This document shows, in pieces, positions 1 through 5,560 of a stretch of 6,079 nucleotides of DNA. The notes beneath the pieces are model-generated. The model saw nothing but the letters and a program-made list of their open reading frames with translations. It was not told where the DNA came from and did no database searches. The DNA comes from Frankiaceae bacterium (GTDB lineage Bacteria; Actinomycetota; Actinomycetes; JAVEEJ01). The position numbers and the translations under genes are program-made. The stretch is taken from NCBI GenBank assembly GCA_030840515.1, contig JAVEEJ010000034.1:1-6079 (forward strand). The letters are read 5' to 3'. How positions within the stretch are numbered: the stretch's first letter is position 1; every line of letters begins with the position of its first letter.

Positions 1-466
1 TGAGGCGAGGAACGGCACCGCCGGCGAGAGCCGTCAGGGCGATCAGGACGGCAGCGCGGCCGCCCGCACCGAGCCGGTCGTAGGTCACCGCGGCGAAGAC
101 GATCCCGGCGATGGTGAGCAGCAGCGCGCCGAGCGCGAGCAAGGTGTTCTGGATCCGCTGCGGCGTCCACTCCTGCCGCGGCAGCGGGACAGGTGACGGC
201 CACACAGGGATCGGACCGAAGGGAACCGGCGGAGTCAGCGGCGCAGCCAGCACCGTGCCCGGGCGGAGGGCGGCCAGGAGGCGGCCTCGCTCCGCCAGCA
301 GGTCGCCGCGGTGCGCGTCGAGCGCGAAAAGGGACTGGTCGAGCTCCCACAGGCGCACCGCCTCAGGACCGGTCAGTCGGAGGCCGCAGCGCGCGCACGT
401 CGGTGCGCCGGTGAGCGGAGCTCCGCAGTCGGGGCAGGGCGGGGGACCAGCAGTCGGGCTCGTCAT
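1..466 (-). CDS. SCO7613-type zinc-ribbon multi-TM membrane protein, N-terminal part (3' end outside window)
   Basis: I translated this by hand from the ATG at 466 to the window edge: 155 residues with no stop. It opens with a zinc ribbon of two knuckles, CPDC at residues 11-14 and CARC at 24-27. A charged, probably helical stretch follows (about 34-68, including RLWELDQSLFALD), then a Pro-rich linker (about 75-98). A hydrophobic segment at about 105-127 and the start of another at about 137-153 look membrane-spanning. This order (zinc ribbon, LWELD-type helix, linker, then many TM segments) matches actinobacterial proteins annotated as 'SCO7613 C-terminal domain-containing membrane protein'. 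Function is unknown. The ATG lies only 10 codons before the first CPDC, which supports it; no Shine-Dalgarno is evident. It is 48 nt downstream of ugd on the same strand and may be co-transcribed with it. Confidence is high for a real gene, moderate for the family name. Confidence 0.82.
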   Translation of the reverse strand, partial: MTSPTAGPPPCPDCGAPLTGAPTCARCGLRLTGPEAVRLWELDQSLFALDAHRGDLLAERGRLLAALRPGTVLAAPLTPPVPFGPIPVWPSPVPLPRQEWTPQRIQNTLLALGALLLTIAGIVFAAVTYDRLGAGGRAAVLIALTALAGGAVPRL

Positions 467-475
467 GCGTTCAGC

Positions 476-495
476 ATCGGCCCGCCGGCGCCGAT
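476..495 (-). repeat. Small inverted repeat between ugd and the zinc-ribbon gene
   Basis: The arms ATCGGC (476-481) and GCCGAT (490-495) pair perfectly around an 8-nt GC-rich loop, in the 48-nt gap after the ugd stop. No T-tract follows on the minus strand, so it is not a standard intrinsic terminator. It could be a weak attenuator, an mRNA-stabilising hairpin or chance in GC-rich DNA. Its near end is only 9 nt before the downstream ATG at 466. Confidence 0.3.
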
Positions 496-514
496 CGCTC
501 GTGAGGCGAACTAC

Positions 515-1693
515 CTAGTCGCGGCCCTGGATGTCGCGGGTGTAGACCTTGTCGCCGACGTCGGCCAGCGCCTCATCGCGACGGTTCGCGATGATGACGT
601 CGGAGCGCTTCTTGAACTCGTCGAGGTCGTGGACGACCTCTGAGTTGTAGAACGACTCACCGTCGAAGGCGGGCTCGTAGATGATCACCGGGATGCCCTT
701 GGCCTTGATCCGCTTCATCACGCCCTGGATCGAGGACGAGCGGAAGTTGTCGGAGCCCGCCTTCATGATCAGGCGGTAGACGCCCACGGTGCCCGGCTTG
801 CGCCGCAGGATGTCCGTGGCGATGAAGTCCTTGCGCGTGGTGTTGGCCTCGACGATCGCGCTGATGAGGTTCTGCGGTACGTCGGTGTAGTTGGCGTGCA
901 GCTGCTTGGTGTCCTTGGGCAGGCAGTAGCCGCCGTACCCGAACGAGGGATTGTTGTAGTAGTTGCCGATGCGGGGGTCGAGGCCGACGCCCTCGATGAT
1001 CTGGGCGGTGTTGAGGCCGTGGGTCAAGGCGTAGGTGTCGAGCTCGTTGAAGTACGCCACCCGCAGGGCGAGGTAGGTGTTGGCGAACAGCTTGACCGCT
1101 TCTGCCTCGGTGGAGTCCGTCAGGAGCACGGGGGTGCTCTTGTCGATTGCCCCCTCGAGGAGCAGGTCCGCGAAGCGCTGCCCGCGCTCCCCGCGGTCGC
1201 CGACGATGATGCGGGACGGGTGCAGGTTGTCGTGCAACGCCCGGCCCTCGCGCAGGAACTCGGGCGAGAACATGATCGAGGCACCGGGGTACTCGTCCCG
1301 CATCCGCGCCGTGAACCCGACCGGGACCGTGGACTTCACGACCACCGTCGCATCCGGGTTCTTCGCCATGACATCCGAGATCACCGACTCCACCGAGCCG
1401 GTGTTGAAGTAGTTGGTGGTCTCGTCGTAGTCGGTCGGCGTTGCGACGATCACGAACTCGGCCCCGTCGTACGCCGCCGCGGGGTCAAGGGTCGCGGTCA
1501 GCTCCAGCGGCTTGTTCCGGAGGTAGTCCTGCAGCTCGTCGTCGAGGATCGGCGACTCCCGCCGGTTGATGAGGGCGACCTTCTCCGGGTCGATGTCCAG
1601 CGCCATGACGGTGTTGTGCTGCGCCAGGATGACCGCGTTGGACAGGCCGACGTAGCCGGTACCAGCGACGGCGATGCGCGGGCGTGAGGTCAT
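515..1693 (-). CDS. ugd: UDP-glucose 6-dehydrogenase (short HasB/E. coli Ugd type)
   Basis: This 392-residue cytosolic enzyme is predicted to oxidise UDP-glucose to UDP-glucuronate with two NAD+, feeding capsule or wall polysaccharide synthesis. The Rossmann motif GTGYVG is at residues 11-16, with the acidic strand end ALDID at 31-35. Next come VATPTDYDE (83-91), STVPVG (121-126), SPEFLREG (143-150), and EAVKLFANTY (198-207) with Lys201 and Asn205. The catalytic loop FGYGGYCLPKD is at 251-261 with Cys257 as nucleophile and Asp261. The C-terminal UDP-binding domain starts near 301 (GTVGVYRL). All key residues are present, and the length fits the short ~390-400 aa class rather than the ~440 aa class. 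The ATG at 1693 leaves six residues before the first beta-strand. No ribosome site precedes it; instead TAGGCT lies 6 nt upstream, suggesting a leaderless mRNA. It diverges from the acyl-CoA dehydrogenase gene and precedes the zinc-ribbon gene. Confidence 0.95.
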   Translation of the reverse strand: MTSRPRIAVAGTGYVGLSNAVILAQHNTVMALDIDPEKVALINRRESPILDDELQDYLRNKPLELTATLDPAAAYDGAEFVIVATPTDYDETTNYFNTGSVESVISDVMAKNPDATVVVKSTVPVGFTARMRDEYPGASIMFSPEFLREGRALHDNLHPSRIIVGDRGERGQRFADLLLEGAIDKSTPVLLTDSTEAEAVKLFANTYLALRVAYFNELDTYALTHGLNTAQIIEGVGLDPRIGNYYNNPSFGYGGYCLPKDTKQLHANYTDVPQNLISAIVEANTTRKDFIATDILRRKPGTVGVYRLIMKAGSDNFRSSSIQGVMKRIKAKGIPVIIYEPAFDGESFYNSEVVHDLDEFKKRSDVIIANRRDEALADVGDKVYTRDIQGRD

Positions 1694-1699
1694 GGCGCC

Positions 1700-1705
1700 A
1701 GCCTA
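1700..1705 (-). promoter_or_regulatory. Predicted -10 element of ugd (leaderless)
   Basis: The minus strand reads TAGGCT here, a match to the actinobacterial TANNNT -10 pattern. Exactly 6 nt (1699-1694) separate it from the ugd ATG at 1693, the spacing expected if transcription begins at the start codon. No purine-rich ribosome site lies between. No convincing -35 is visible; its expected place falls over the start codon of the divergent gene. The call rests on pattern and spacing only. Confidence 0.55.
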
Positions 1706-1714
1706 GAGGCCGAA

Positions 1715-1720
1715 TACGAT
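1715..1720 (+). promoter_or_regulatory. Predicted -10 element of the acyl-CoA dehydrogenase gene (leaderless)
   Basis: TACGAT matches TANNNT and ends 6 nt before the ATG at 1727, so a transcript would begin at or next to the A of the ATG. The nearest GAGG (1706-1709) is 17 nt from the ATG, too far for a ribosome site. The -35 position would fall near 1692-1697, over the ugd start codon, and does not resemble TTGAC. Confidence 0.55.
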
Positions 1721-1726
1721 CGCCTC

Positions 1727-2881
1727 ATGGATCCGTCGTACGGGCTGTTTGCGTTGACCGAGGAGCACCAGTTGCTCCGCAAGAGCGTCCGGGAGCTCGC
1801 GGAGGACAAGATCGCCCCGCGGGCGGCCGCGATCGACGAGGCGGCGGAGTACCCGTGGGACGTGCACGAGCTGCTCAAGTCCGCCGACCTGCTCGCGATC
1901 CACGTGCCGGAGCAGTACGGCGGCGCCGGTGCCGACCGCATCGCGCACAGCATCGTCGTCGAGGAGATCGCCCGGGTCTGTGCGAGCTCGAGCCTGATCG
2001 TGGCCGGCAACAAGCTGGGCACGATGGGGCTGATCCTGTCGGGCAGCGAGGAGCTCAAAGAGCGCTACCTGCCGCAGGTGGCGCGGGGGGAGATCACCTT
2101 CTCCTACGCGCTGAGCGAGCGGGAGGCCGGCAGTGACGCAGGCAGCATGAAGACGCGGGCTGTCCGCGACGGCGACTCCTACATCCTCAACGGCACCAAG
2201 TGCTGGATCACGGGTGCCGGCGTCAACACCCACTACACCGTGATGGCCAGCACCGACCCGACCAAGGGCTCCAAGGGGATCAGCGCCTTCGTCGTGCACG
2301 CCGACGACCCCGGCTTCTCGGTCGGCACCAAGGAGCGCAAGATGGGGATCAAGGGGTCCCCGACCTGCGAGATCTACTTCGAGGACTGCCGCATCGCGGC
2401 TGACCGGCTGATCGGCGACGAGGGCACCGGCTTCCTCACGGTGCTGAGAACGCTCGACCACACCCGCTCGATGATCGGTGCGCAGGCCGTGGGCATCGCC
2501 CAGGGTGCGCTCGATGCCGCGGTGGCTTATGTGAAGGAGCGCAAGCAGTTCGGCAAGGCCATCGCCGACTTCCAGGGTGTGCAGTTCATGCTCGCCGACA
2601 TGGCGATGAAGGTCGAGGCTGCCCGCCAGCTCGTCTACGTCGCCAACGCGAGTGCTGAGCGCGGCGACGCCGACCTGACCTTCCTGTCCAGCGCGTCCAA
2701 GACCTTCGCGTCCGACACGGCGATGGAAGTGACGACCAACGCGGTGCAGCTGTTCGGCGGCTACGGCTACACGAGGGACTTCCCGGTCGAGCGGATGATG
2801 CGCGACGCGAAGATCACCCAGATCTACGAGGGCACGAACCAGATCCAGCGCATGGTGATGGCACGGCAGCTGCTGAAGTAA
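1727..2881 (+). CDS. fadE25: Acyl-CoA dehydrogenase, FadE25-like
   Basis: This 384-residue FAD enzyme is predicted to introduce the alpha,beta double bond into acyl-CoA (fatty-acid or branched-chain acid oxidation), passing electrons to ETF. The N-terminal helical domain covers about 1-120. The FAD-binding signature YALSEREAGSDAGS is at 127-140 and WIT at 160-162. The middle beta domain ends near RKMGIKGSPT (204-213). The C-terminal helical domain carries RKQFG (272-276), QLFGGYGYTRDFPVER (341-356) and the catalytic base Glu368 in IYEGTNQIQR. Glu368 is the usual base position in short-chain/butyryl-CoA dehydrogenases. Stretches such as NKLGTMGLIL, SYALSEREAGSDA and LDHTR closely recall mycobacterial FadE25 from memory. 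The gene is intact and stands alone on the plus strand, convergent with the hydrolase pair across 18 nt. Exact substrate chain length cannot be read from sequence; the fadE25 symbol is by resemblance. Confidence 0.95.
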   Translation: MDPSYGLFALTEEHQLLRKSVRELAEDKIAPRAAAIDEAAEYPWDVHELLKSADLLAIHVPEQYGGAGADRIAHSIVVEEIARVCASSSLIVAGNKLGTMGLILSGSEELKERYLPQVARGEITFSYALSEREAGSDAGSMKTRAVRDGDSYILNGTKCWITGAGVNTHYTVMASTDPTKGSKGISAFVVHADDPGFSVGTKERKMGIKGSPTCEIYFEDCRIAADRLIGDEGTGFLTVLRTLDHTRSMIGAQAVGIAQGALDAAVAYVKERKQFGKAIADFQGVQFMLADMAMKVEAARQLVYVANASAERGDADLTFLSSASKTFASDTAMEVTTNAVQLFGGYGYTRDFPVERMMRDAKITQIYEGTNQIQRMVMARQLLK

Positions 2882-2899
2882 CGGGGCCGTAGGTAGCGG

Positions 2900-3919
2900 T
2901 CAGGCCTGCGTGAGCAGGTGCGACTCGAGGAACGGGATCGCTCGCTCGGCGCCCTGCACCGACTCCCAGCCGTGTCCGGCGCCGGCCACGATCTGCAGGT
3001 CGATGGTCGAACCGCCCCGGCAGCTGCGCCAGTGGACGAGTCGCAGGCCGGGCTTGTCGGTCGTCGTACGCCGGCCGCACTGGGCCTGTGTGGTCATCAC
3101 GGTCAGCGTCGACTCGACGGGTCGCGGCGACATACCCAGGTGCGTGACGCGAATGGGTCGTGTCATCCCCACGGTGCCGTCCTTGGCGCCGTGGATCGAG
3201 AGCAGGTCGGGCAGCACGACGGTGCTCGGGCAGTGCGCCTCGAGGCTGCCGCTCACCTCGACCGCGGCGAGGAGGGCGGGGTGGGCCCGGCACAGGACGC
3301 GGTAGGCGAGCATCCCCCCGCCGGAGTAGCCGACGAGCGCGCGTCGCTTCGTGTCGATGGGCACGTGCCGTCCGACATCGTCGAGGACCGCGTCGACGAA
3401 GGCGACGTCGTCGACGCCCTGATCCATCGCGACACCGCAGCAGGCACCGGCGTTCCACGAGCCGCCGACGCCGGCCGGGTAGACCAGCGTCACGCCCTCG
3501 CGGCGCAGGCTGTCGAGTCCCAGCCCCTCGGCGACTGCCTGCGCACTGCCAACGTCCTGGTGCAGGACGACGACGAGCGCCGCGAGCCGGCCGGGCGGCA
3601 GCCCGAGTGCGGGCAGCAGCAGGTAGCCGCGCTCGTGGCCGCCCACGTCCATGCGTACGACGCGGGAGTCACCAGCCGGCATACCCGGGCCGGCGATCGG
3701 CTCGAGATTGCCTGGGGCGCCCTGGCCGGGCAGCACCAGTGAGCGACCCGTGGCTTGTGCGGCAGCGGTGACGGCCTTCGTCGCGGCCGCGGACGCGGTG
3801 ACGTCGGACGAGCGAAGAGCCGGCGGCGCGACGATGAACGTCGCCACGAACAGCGTCAGCAGCAGCGTCAGCGCCGGCTGGCCGATGCCCCACAGCTGGG
3901 CGCGCGCCTGCCTGCTCAC
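2900..3919 (-). CDS. Exported alpha/beta-hydrolase, LpqC/PHB-depolymerase-like (paralogue 2 of a tandem pair)
   Basis: This 339-residue predicted serine esterase is probably outside the membrane. It has one hydrophobic N-terminal segment (about 12-34) after a short basic start, then an Ala/Thr/Pro-rich linker (about 40-80) and the hydrolase domain (about 87-335). The nucleophile elbow is GYSGG with Ser199; Asp247 (HGAKDGT) and His316 (GAGHGW) complete the likely triad. YPAG (147-150) and SWNAGACCG (154-162) are typical of the LpqC/COG3509 group. The start is GTG at 3919, which overlaps the previous gene's TGA as GTGA and sits just before the hydrophobic segment, implying translational coupling. 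No lipobox is seen, so it may be secreted or N-terminally anchored. It is about half identical to its upstream neighbour. The substrate is unknown; poly-hydroxybutyrate is not implied by context, and a cell-envelope ester or feruloyl-type ester is equally possible. Confidence 0.88.
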   Translation of the reverse strand: MSRQARAQLWGIGQPALTLLLTLFVATFIVAPPALRSSDVTASAAATKAVTAAAQATGRSLVLPGQGAPGNLEPIAGPGMPAGDSRVVRMDVGGHERGYLLLPALGLPPGRLAALVVVLHQDVGSAQAVAEGLGLDSLRREGVTLVYPAGVGGSWNAGACCGVAMDQGVDDVAFVDAVLDDVGRHVPIDTKRRALVGYSGGGMLAYRVLCRAHPALLAAVEVSGSLEAHCPSTVVLPDLLSIHGAKDGTVGMTRPIRVTHLGMSPRPVESTLTVMTTQAQCGRRTTTDKPGLRLVHWRSCRGGSTIDLQIVAGAGHGWESVQGAERAIPFLESHLLTQA

Positions 3920-4803
3920 TCCGCACCGGCCAGCAGCCGCAGCCGCAGGAAGGCCAGGGTCCGGCGGGAGGCGTCGAGGTTGCCCCAGCCGTGGCCGGCG
4001 TCCGGGATGAGCAGTGCCTCGACCGTGCCGCCCCGGCAGCCCTCCCACCGGCGCACCTCGGCGCCGTACACGTGGGTGGTCACGCTCTTGTCGCAGCCCG
4101 CGCTCGTCGTGAGGATGCCGAGCGTGCTCGCCGCCGGGCGGGGCGCGAGGCCGAGCTTGGTGATGAAGATCGGATGGTTCAGGCCGATCGTGCCGTCGGC
4201 CTTGCCGTGGAGCGTCAGCAGCTCCGGGACGGAGATGCCCGGGTCGCACGAGCTCTCGAGCGATCCGCTGACGACGACCGCGACGGCCAGCCGGCCGGGG
4301 CGGGCGCAGACGTAGTGGTAGGTCAGCATGCCGCCGCTCGAGTAGCCGACGAGGGCCTCGTGCCGCTGGTCGACCGGGGTCTGTCGTGCCGCGTCGTTGA
4401 ACACGGCGTCGAGGAAGCGGACGTCGTCCACGCGCTGCCGGCTCGGCATCCCGCAGCACTTGCCTGCGTCCCAGGAGTGGTCAACGCCGGCGGGGTAGAC
4501 GAGGGTCGCGCCGGAGCGTCGCAGCTCCTGCAGGGCGGTCTCCTTCGCAACGCCTTCCGGCGTACCGCCCTCCTGATGCAGGACCGCGACCAGCGCCGCC
4601 TTTCTCCCGGTCGGGACGCTGAGCGCCGGCTCGAGCAGGTAGCTCCTCTCACGGCCGTCGACGTGCAGCGTGACGGTGCGGCTCGCGGTTGCGGAGTAGC
4701 CGGCCGGGGTGGCCTGCGCGCCGCATCCGGCGCCGAGCAGGACGAGCACCCACAGCACGAAGACCGGCAGCGCCGAGCGCGGTCGTCGGAAGGCGGCGGG
4801 CAC
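3916..4803 (-). CDS. Lipoprotein alpha/beta-hydrolase, LpqC/PHB-depolymerase-like (paralogue 1 of a tandem pair)
   Basis: This 295-residue predicted surface esterase starts at GTG 4803. That start gives a textbook lipoprotein signal: basic n-region with RRPR (6-9), hydrophobic core about 11-23, and lipobox LGAGC with Cys27 to be lipidated (Gly at -3 is tolerated but not the favourite). A GGAG lies 11 nt upstream of the GTG. The hydrolase domain follows: YPAG (103-106), SWDAGKCCG (110-118), nucleophile elbow GYSSG with Ser155, Asp203 (HGKADGT) and His271 (DAGHGW). The reading frame stays open back to a TTG at 4887, but that start would add 28 hydrophilic residues before the signal and overlap the preceding gene, so I rejected it. 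The gene is 58 nt below the TIGR03089 gene and is coupled to the next hydrolase by GTGA. M. tuberculosis LpqC is a lipoprotein of the same broad family. The substrate is unknown. Confidence 0.85.
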   Translation of the reverse strand: MPAAFRRPRSALPVFVLWVLVLLGAGCGAQATPAGYSATASRTVTLHVDGRERSYLLEPALSVPTGRKAALVAVLHQEGGTPEGVAKETALQELRRSGATLVYPAGVDHSWDAGKCCGMPSRQRVDDVRFLDAVFNDAARQTPVDQRHEALVGYSSGGMLTYHYVCARPGRLAVAVVVSGSLESSCDPGISVPELLTLHGKADGTIGLNHPIFITKLGLAPRPAASTLGILTTSAGCDKSVTTHVYGAEVRRWEGCRGGTVEALLIPDAGHGWGNLDASRRTLAFLRLRLLAGAE

Positions 4804-4824
4804 GGGTGCACGGTCTCCAGGTCT

Positions 4825-4850
4825 GGCGGGGTCAGCGGAATCTACCCGCC
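4825..4850 (-). promoter_or_regulatory. Candidate promoter/operator dyad ahead of the hydrolase pair
   Basis: In the 58-nt gap between the TIGR03089 stop and the GTG at 4803, the minus strand has GGCGGG (4850-4845) and CCCGCC (4830-4825), a perfect 6-bp inverted repeat with a 14-nt centre. Directly after the first arm the minus strand reads TAGATT (4844-4839), a TANNNT -10 match. Transcription from it would start near 4832, leaving a leader of about 29 nt that includes the GGAG ribosome site. The dyad around the -10 could be a repressor site, or a hairpin separating the upstream operon. No T-tract follows and no good -35 is visible. Confidence 0.35.
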
Positions 4851-4861
4851 TGATGTGCCTT

Positions 4862-5560
4862 TCAGGCCAGCCGAACGAGACCGGCAACGGCCGTTCCTGC
4901 GGTCGCTGTCACCCGTTCGGCGGTGGCGACCGCGGCCGCGTCTCCCGAACGCAGCAGGACCAGCCCGGCGCCCGCGGCGAGTGCCGCGAGCAGGACACCC
5001 GCGCCGATCGGGTCAGCCGGGTCGAGAGTGGTGAGCACGCGGTCGCCGGAGGCGAGGTCGCCGACGGGTGCCGCCGGCCGGCCGGAGATGGTGATGCGGG
5101 CCGCCCGGGGCGCCGGACCACCGAAGTGGTCGCCGTGCGAGGGCACCTCCTGCGCGTAGTCGAGCGCCATCGCGGGCAGCGGCCCGGCAGGGGCGCCGAG
5201 GGGGTGGCCGGACAGAGCCAGCACGTCGTCGACCCCGGCATCGAAGGCGGCCGGCACGTCGGCGGTCAGCACGAAAGCCGCCGCGCACCCCGCCAGACCG
5301 GGTGCGTCCGGTGCCAGCACCACCTCGGCTCCCGTCGACACGGTGGCGAGCAGGAGGGCGACGGTCTGCCAGTGCAGGGGGAGCAGCAGACCGACGGGGT
5401 CCGGTCCGCCGAGCGAGTCGACGAGCAGGTTGGCCGTTTTCGCGACCCAGTTGGCTGTGGTCGCCCCGGACAGCTCGACCCGGGCAGCCCCGTCGTACAA
5501 GGTCAGCAGGGGCTGCGCCGGGTCCCGTTCGCCGACCAGCCCACCGGTGAGGTCGGTCAG
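4862..5560 (-). CDS. TIGR03089 family protein (degenerate AMP-binding-enzyme-like, function unknown), predicted CTG start
   Basis: The gene encodes 232 residues if read from CTG 5560. TIGR03089 is an actinobacterial family, usually one per genome, with faint similarity to the N-terminal half of AMP-binding (ANL) enzymes; its role is unknown. Visible marks are DPAQPLLTLYDG (13-24), VELSGATTANWVAKTANLL (28-46), an ANL-like strand-helix at 57-82, SGHPLG (117-122) and the block GDRVLTTLDPADPIGAG (172-188), like the ANL region after the P-loop. The Thr/Ser/Gly-rich ATP loop of true ligases is absent, as is the C-terminal lid domain, so ATP-dependent ligation is unlikely. There is no ATG, GTG or TTG in frame between TTG 5500 and well upstream. 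TTG 5500 would delete the conserved DPAQPLLTLYDG segment, whereas CTG 5560 overlaps the LCP gene's TGA as CTGA and restores family length. The stop is certain; the start is inferred. Confidence 0.82.
   Translation of the reverse strand: MTDLTGGLVGERDPAQPLLTLYDGAARVELSGATTANWVAKTANLLVDSLGGPDPVGLLLPLHWQTVALLLATVSTGAEVVLAPDAPGLAGCAAAFVLTADVPAAFDAGVDDVLALSGHPLGAPAGPLPAMALDYAQEVPSHGDHFGGPAPRAARITISGRPAAPVGDLASGDRVLTTLDPADPIGAGVLLAALAAGAGLVLLRSGDAAAVATAERVTATAGTAVAGLVRLA

Noticed and set aside
463..477. Mini-ORF of four codons (MLNA) whose TGA overlaps the zinc-ribbon ATG as ATGA
   Set aside because: It is too short to judge, has no ribosome site and is easily produced by chance.
111..643. Several plus-strand open frames at the left end
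   Set aside because: They lie over the zinc-ribbon gene and the ugd 3' end; the minus-strand frame shows two CxxC knuckles and TM segments, while the plus-strand products are Arg/Ser/Gly-rich noise.
896..1687. Plus-strand open frame of 263 codons opposite ugd
   Set aside because: It is an antisense shadow of the well-conserved ugd gene, with Val/Gly/Arg/Asp-rich composition and no motifs.
1701..1726. Short inverted repeats in the divergent gap (GCCT-AG-AGGC; GAGGC-N11-GCCTC)
   Set aside because: Arms of 4-5 bp in such GC-rich sequence are expected by chance; without conservation data I would not call an operator.
3920..4459. Upstream extension of the second hydrolase frame, giving a 519-residue open frame
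   Set aside because: This part runs through the first hydrolase gene in another frame, is Arg/Pro/Gly-rich with no family likeness, and the GTG at 3919 with its GTGA overlap and hydrophobic N-terminus is a far better start.
4804..4887. TTG 4887 as start of the lipoprotein hydrolase
   Set aside because: It would place 28 extra polar residues before a complete lipoprotein signal and overlap the TIGR03089 coding end by 26 nt; GTG 4803 fits signal length and has GGAG upstream.
3991..5034. Long plus-strand open frame of 347 codons
   Set aside because: It is antisense to the lipoprotein hydrolase and crosses a gene boundary; the composition is biased and no domain is recognisable.
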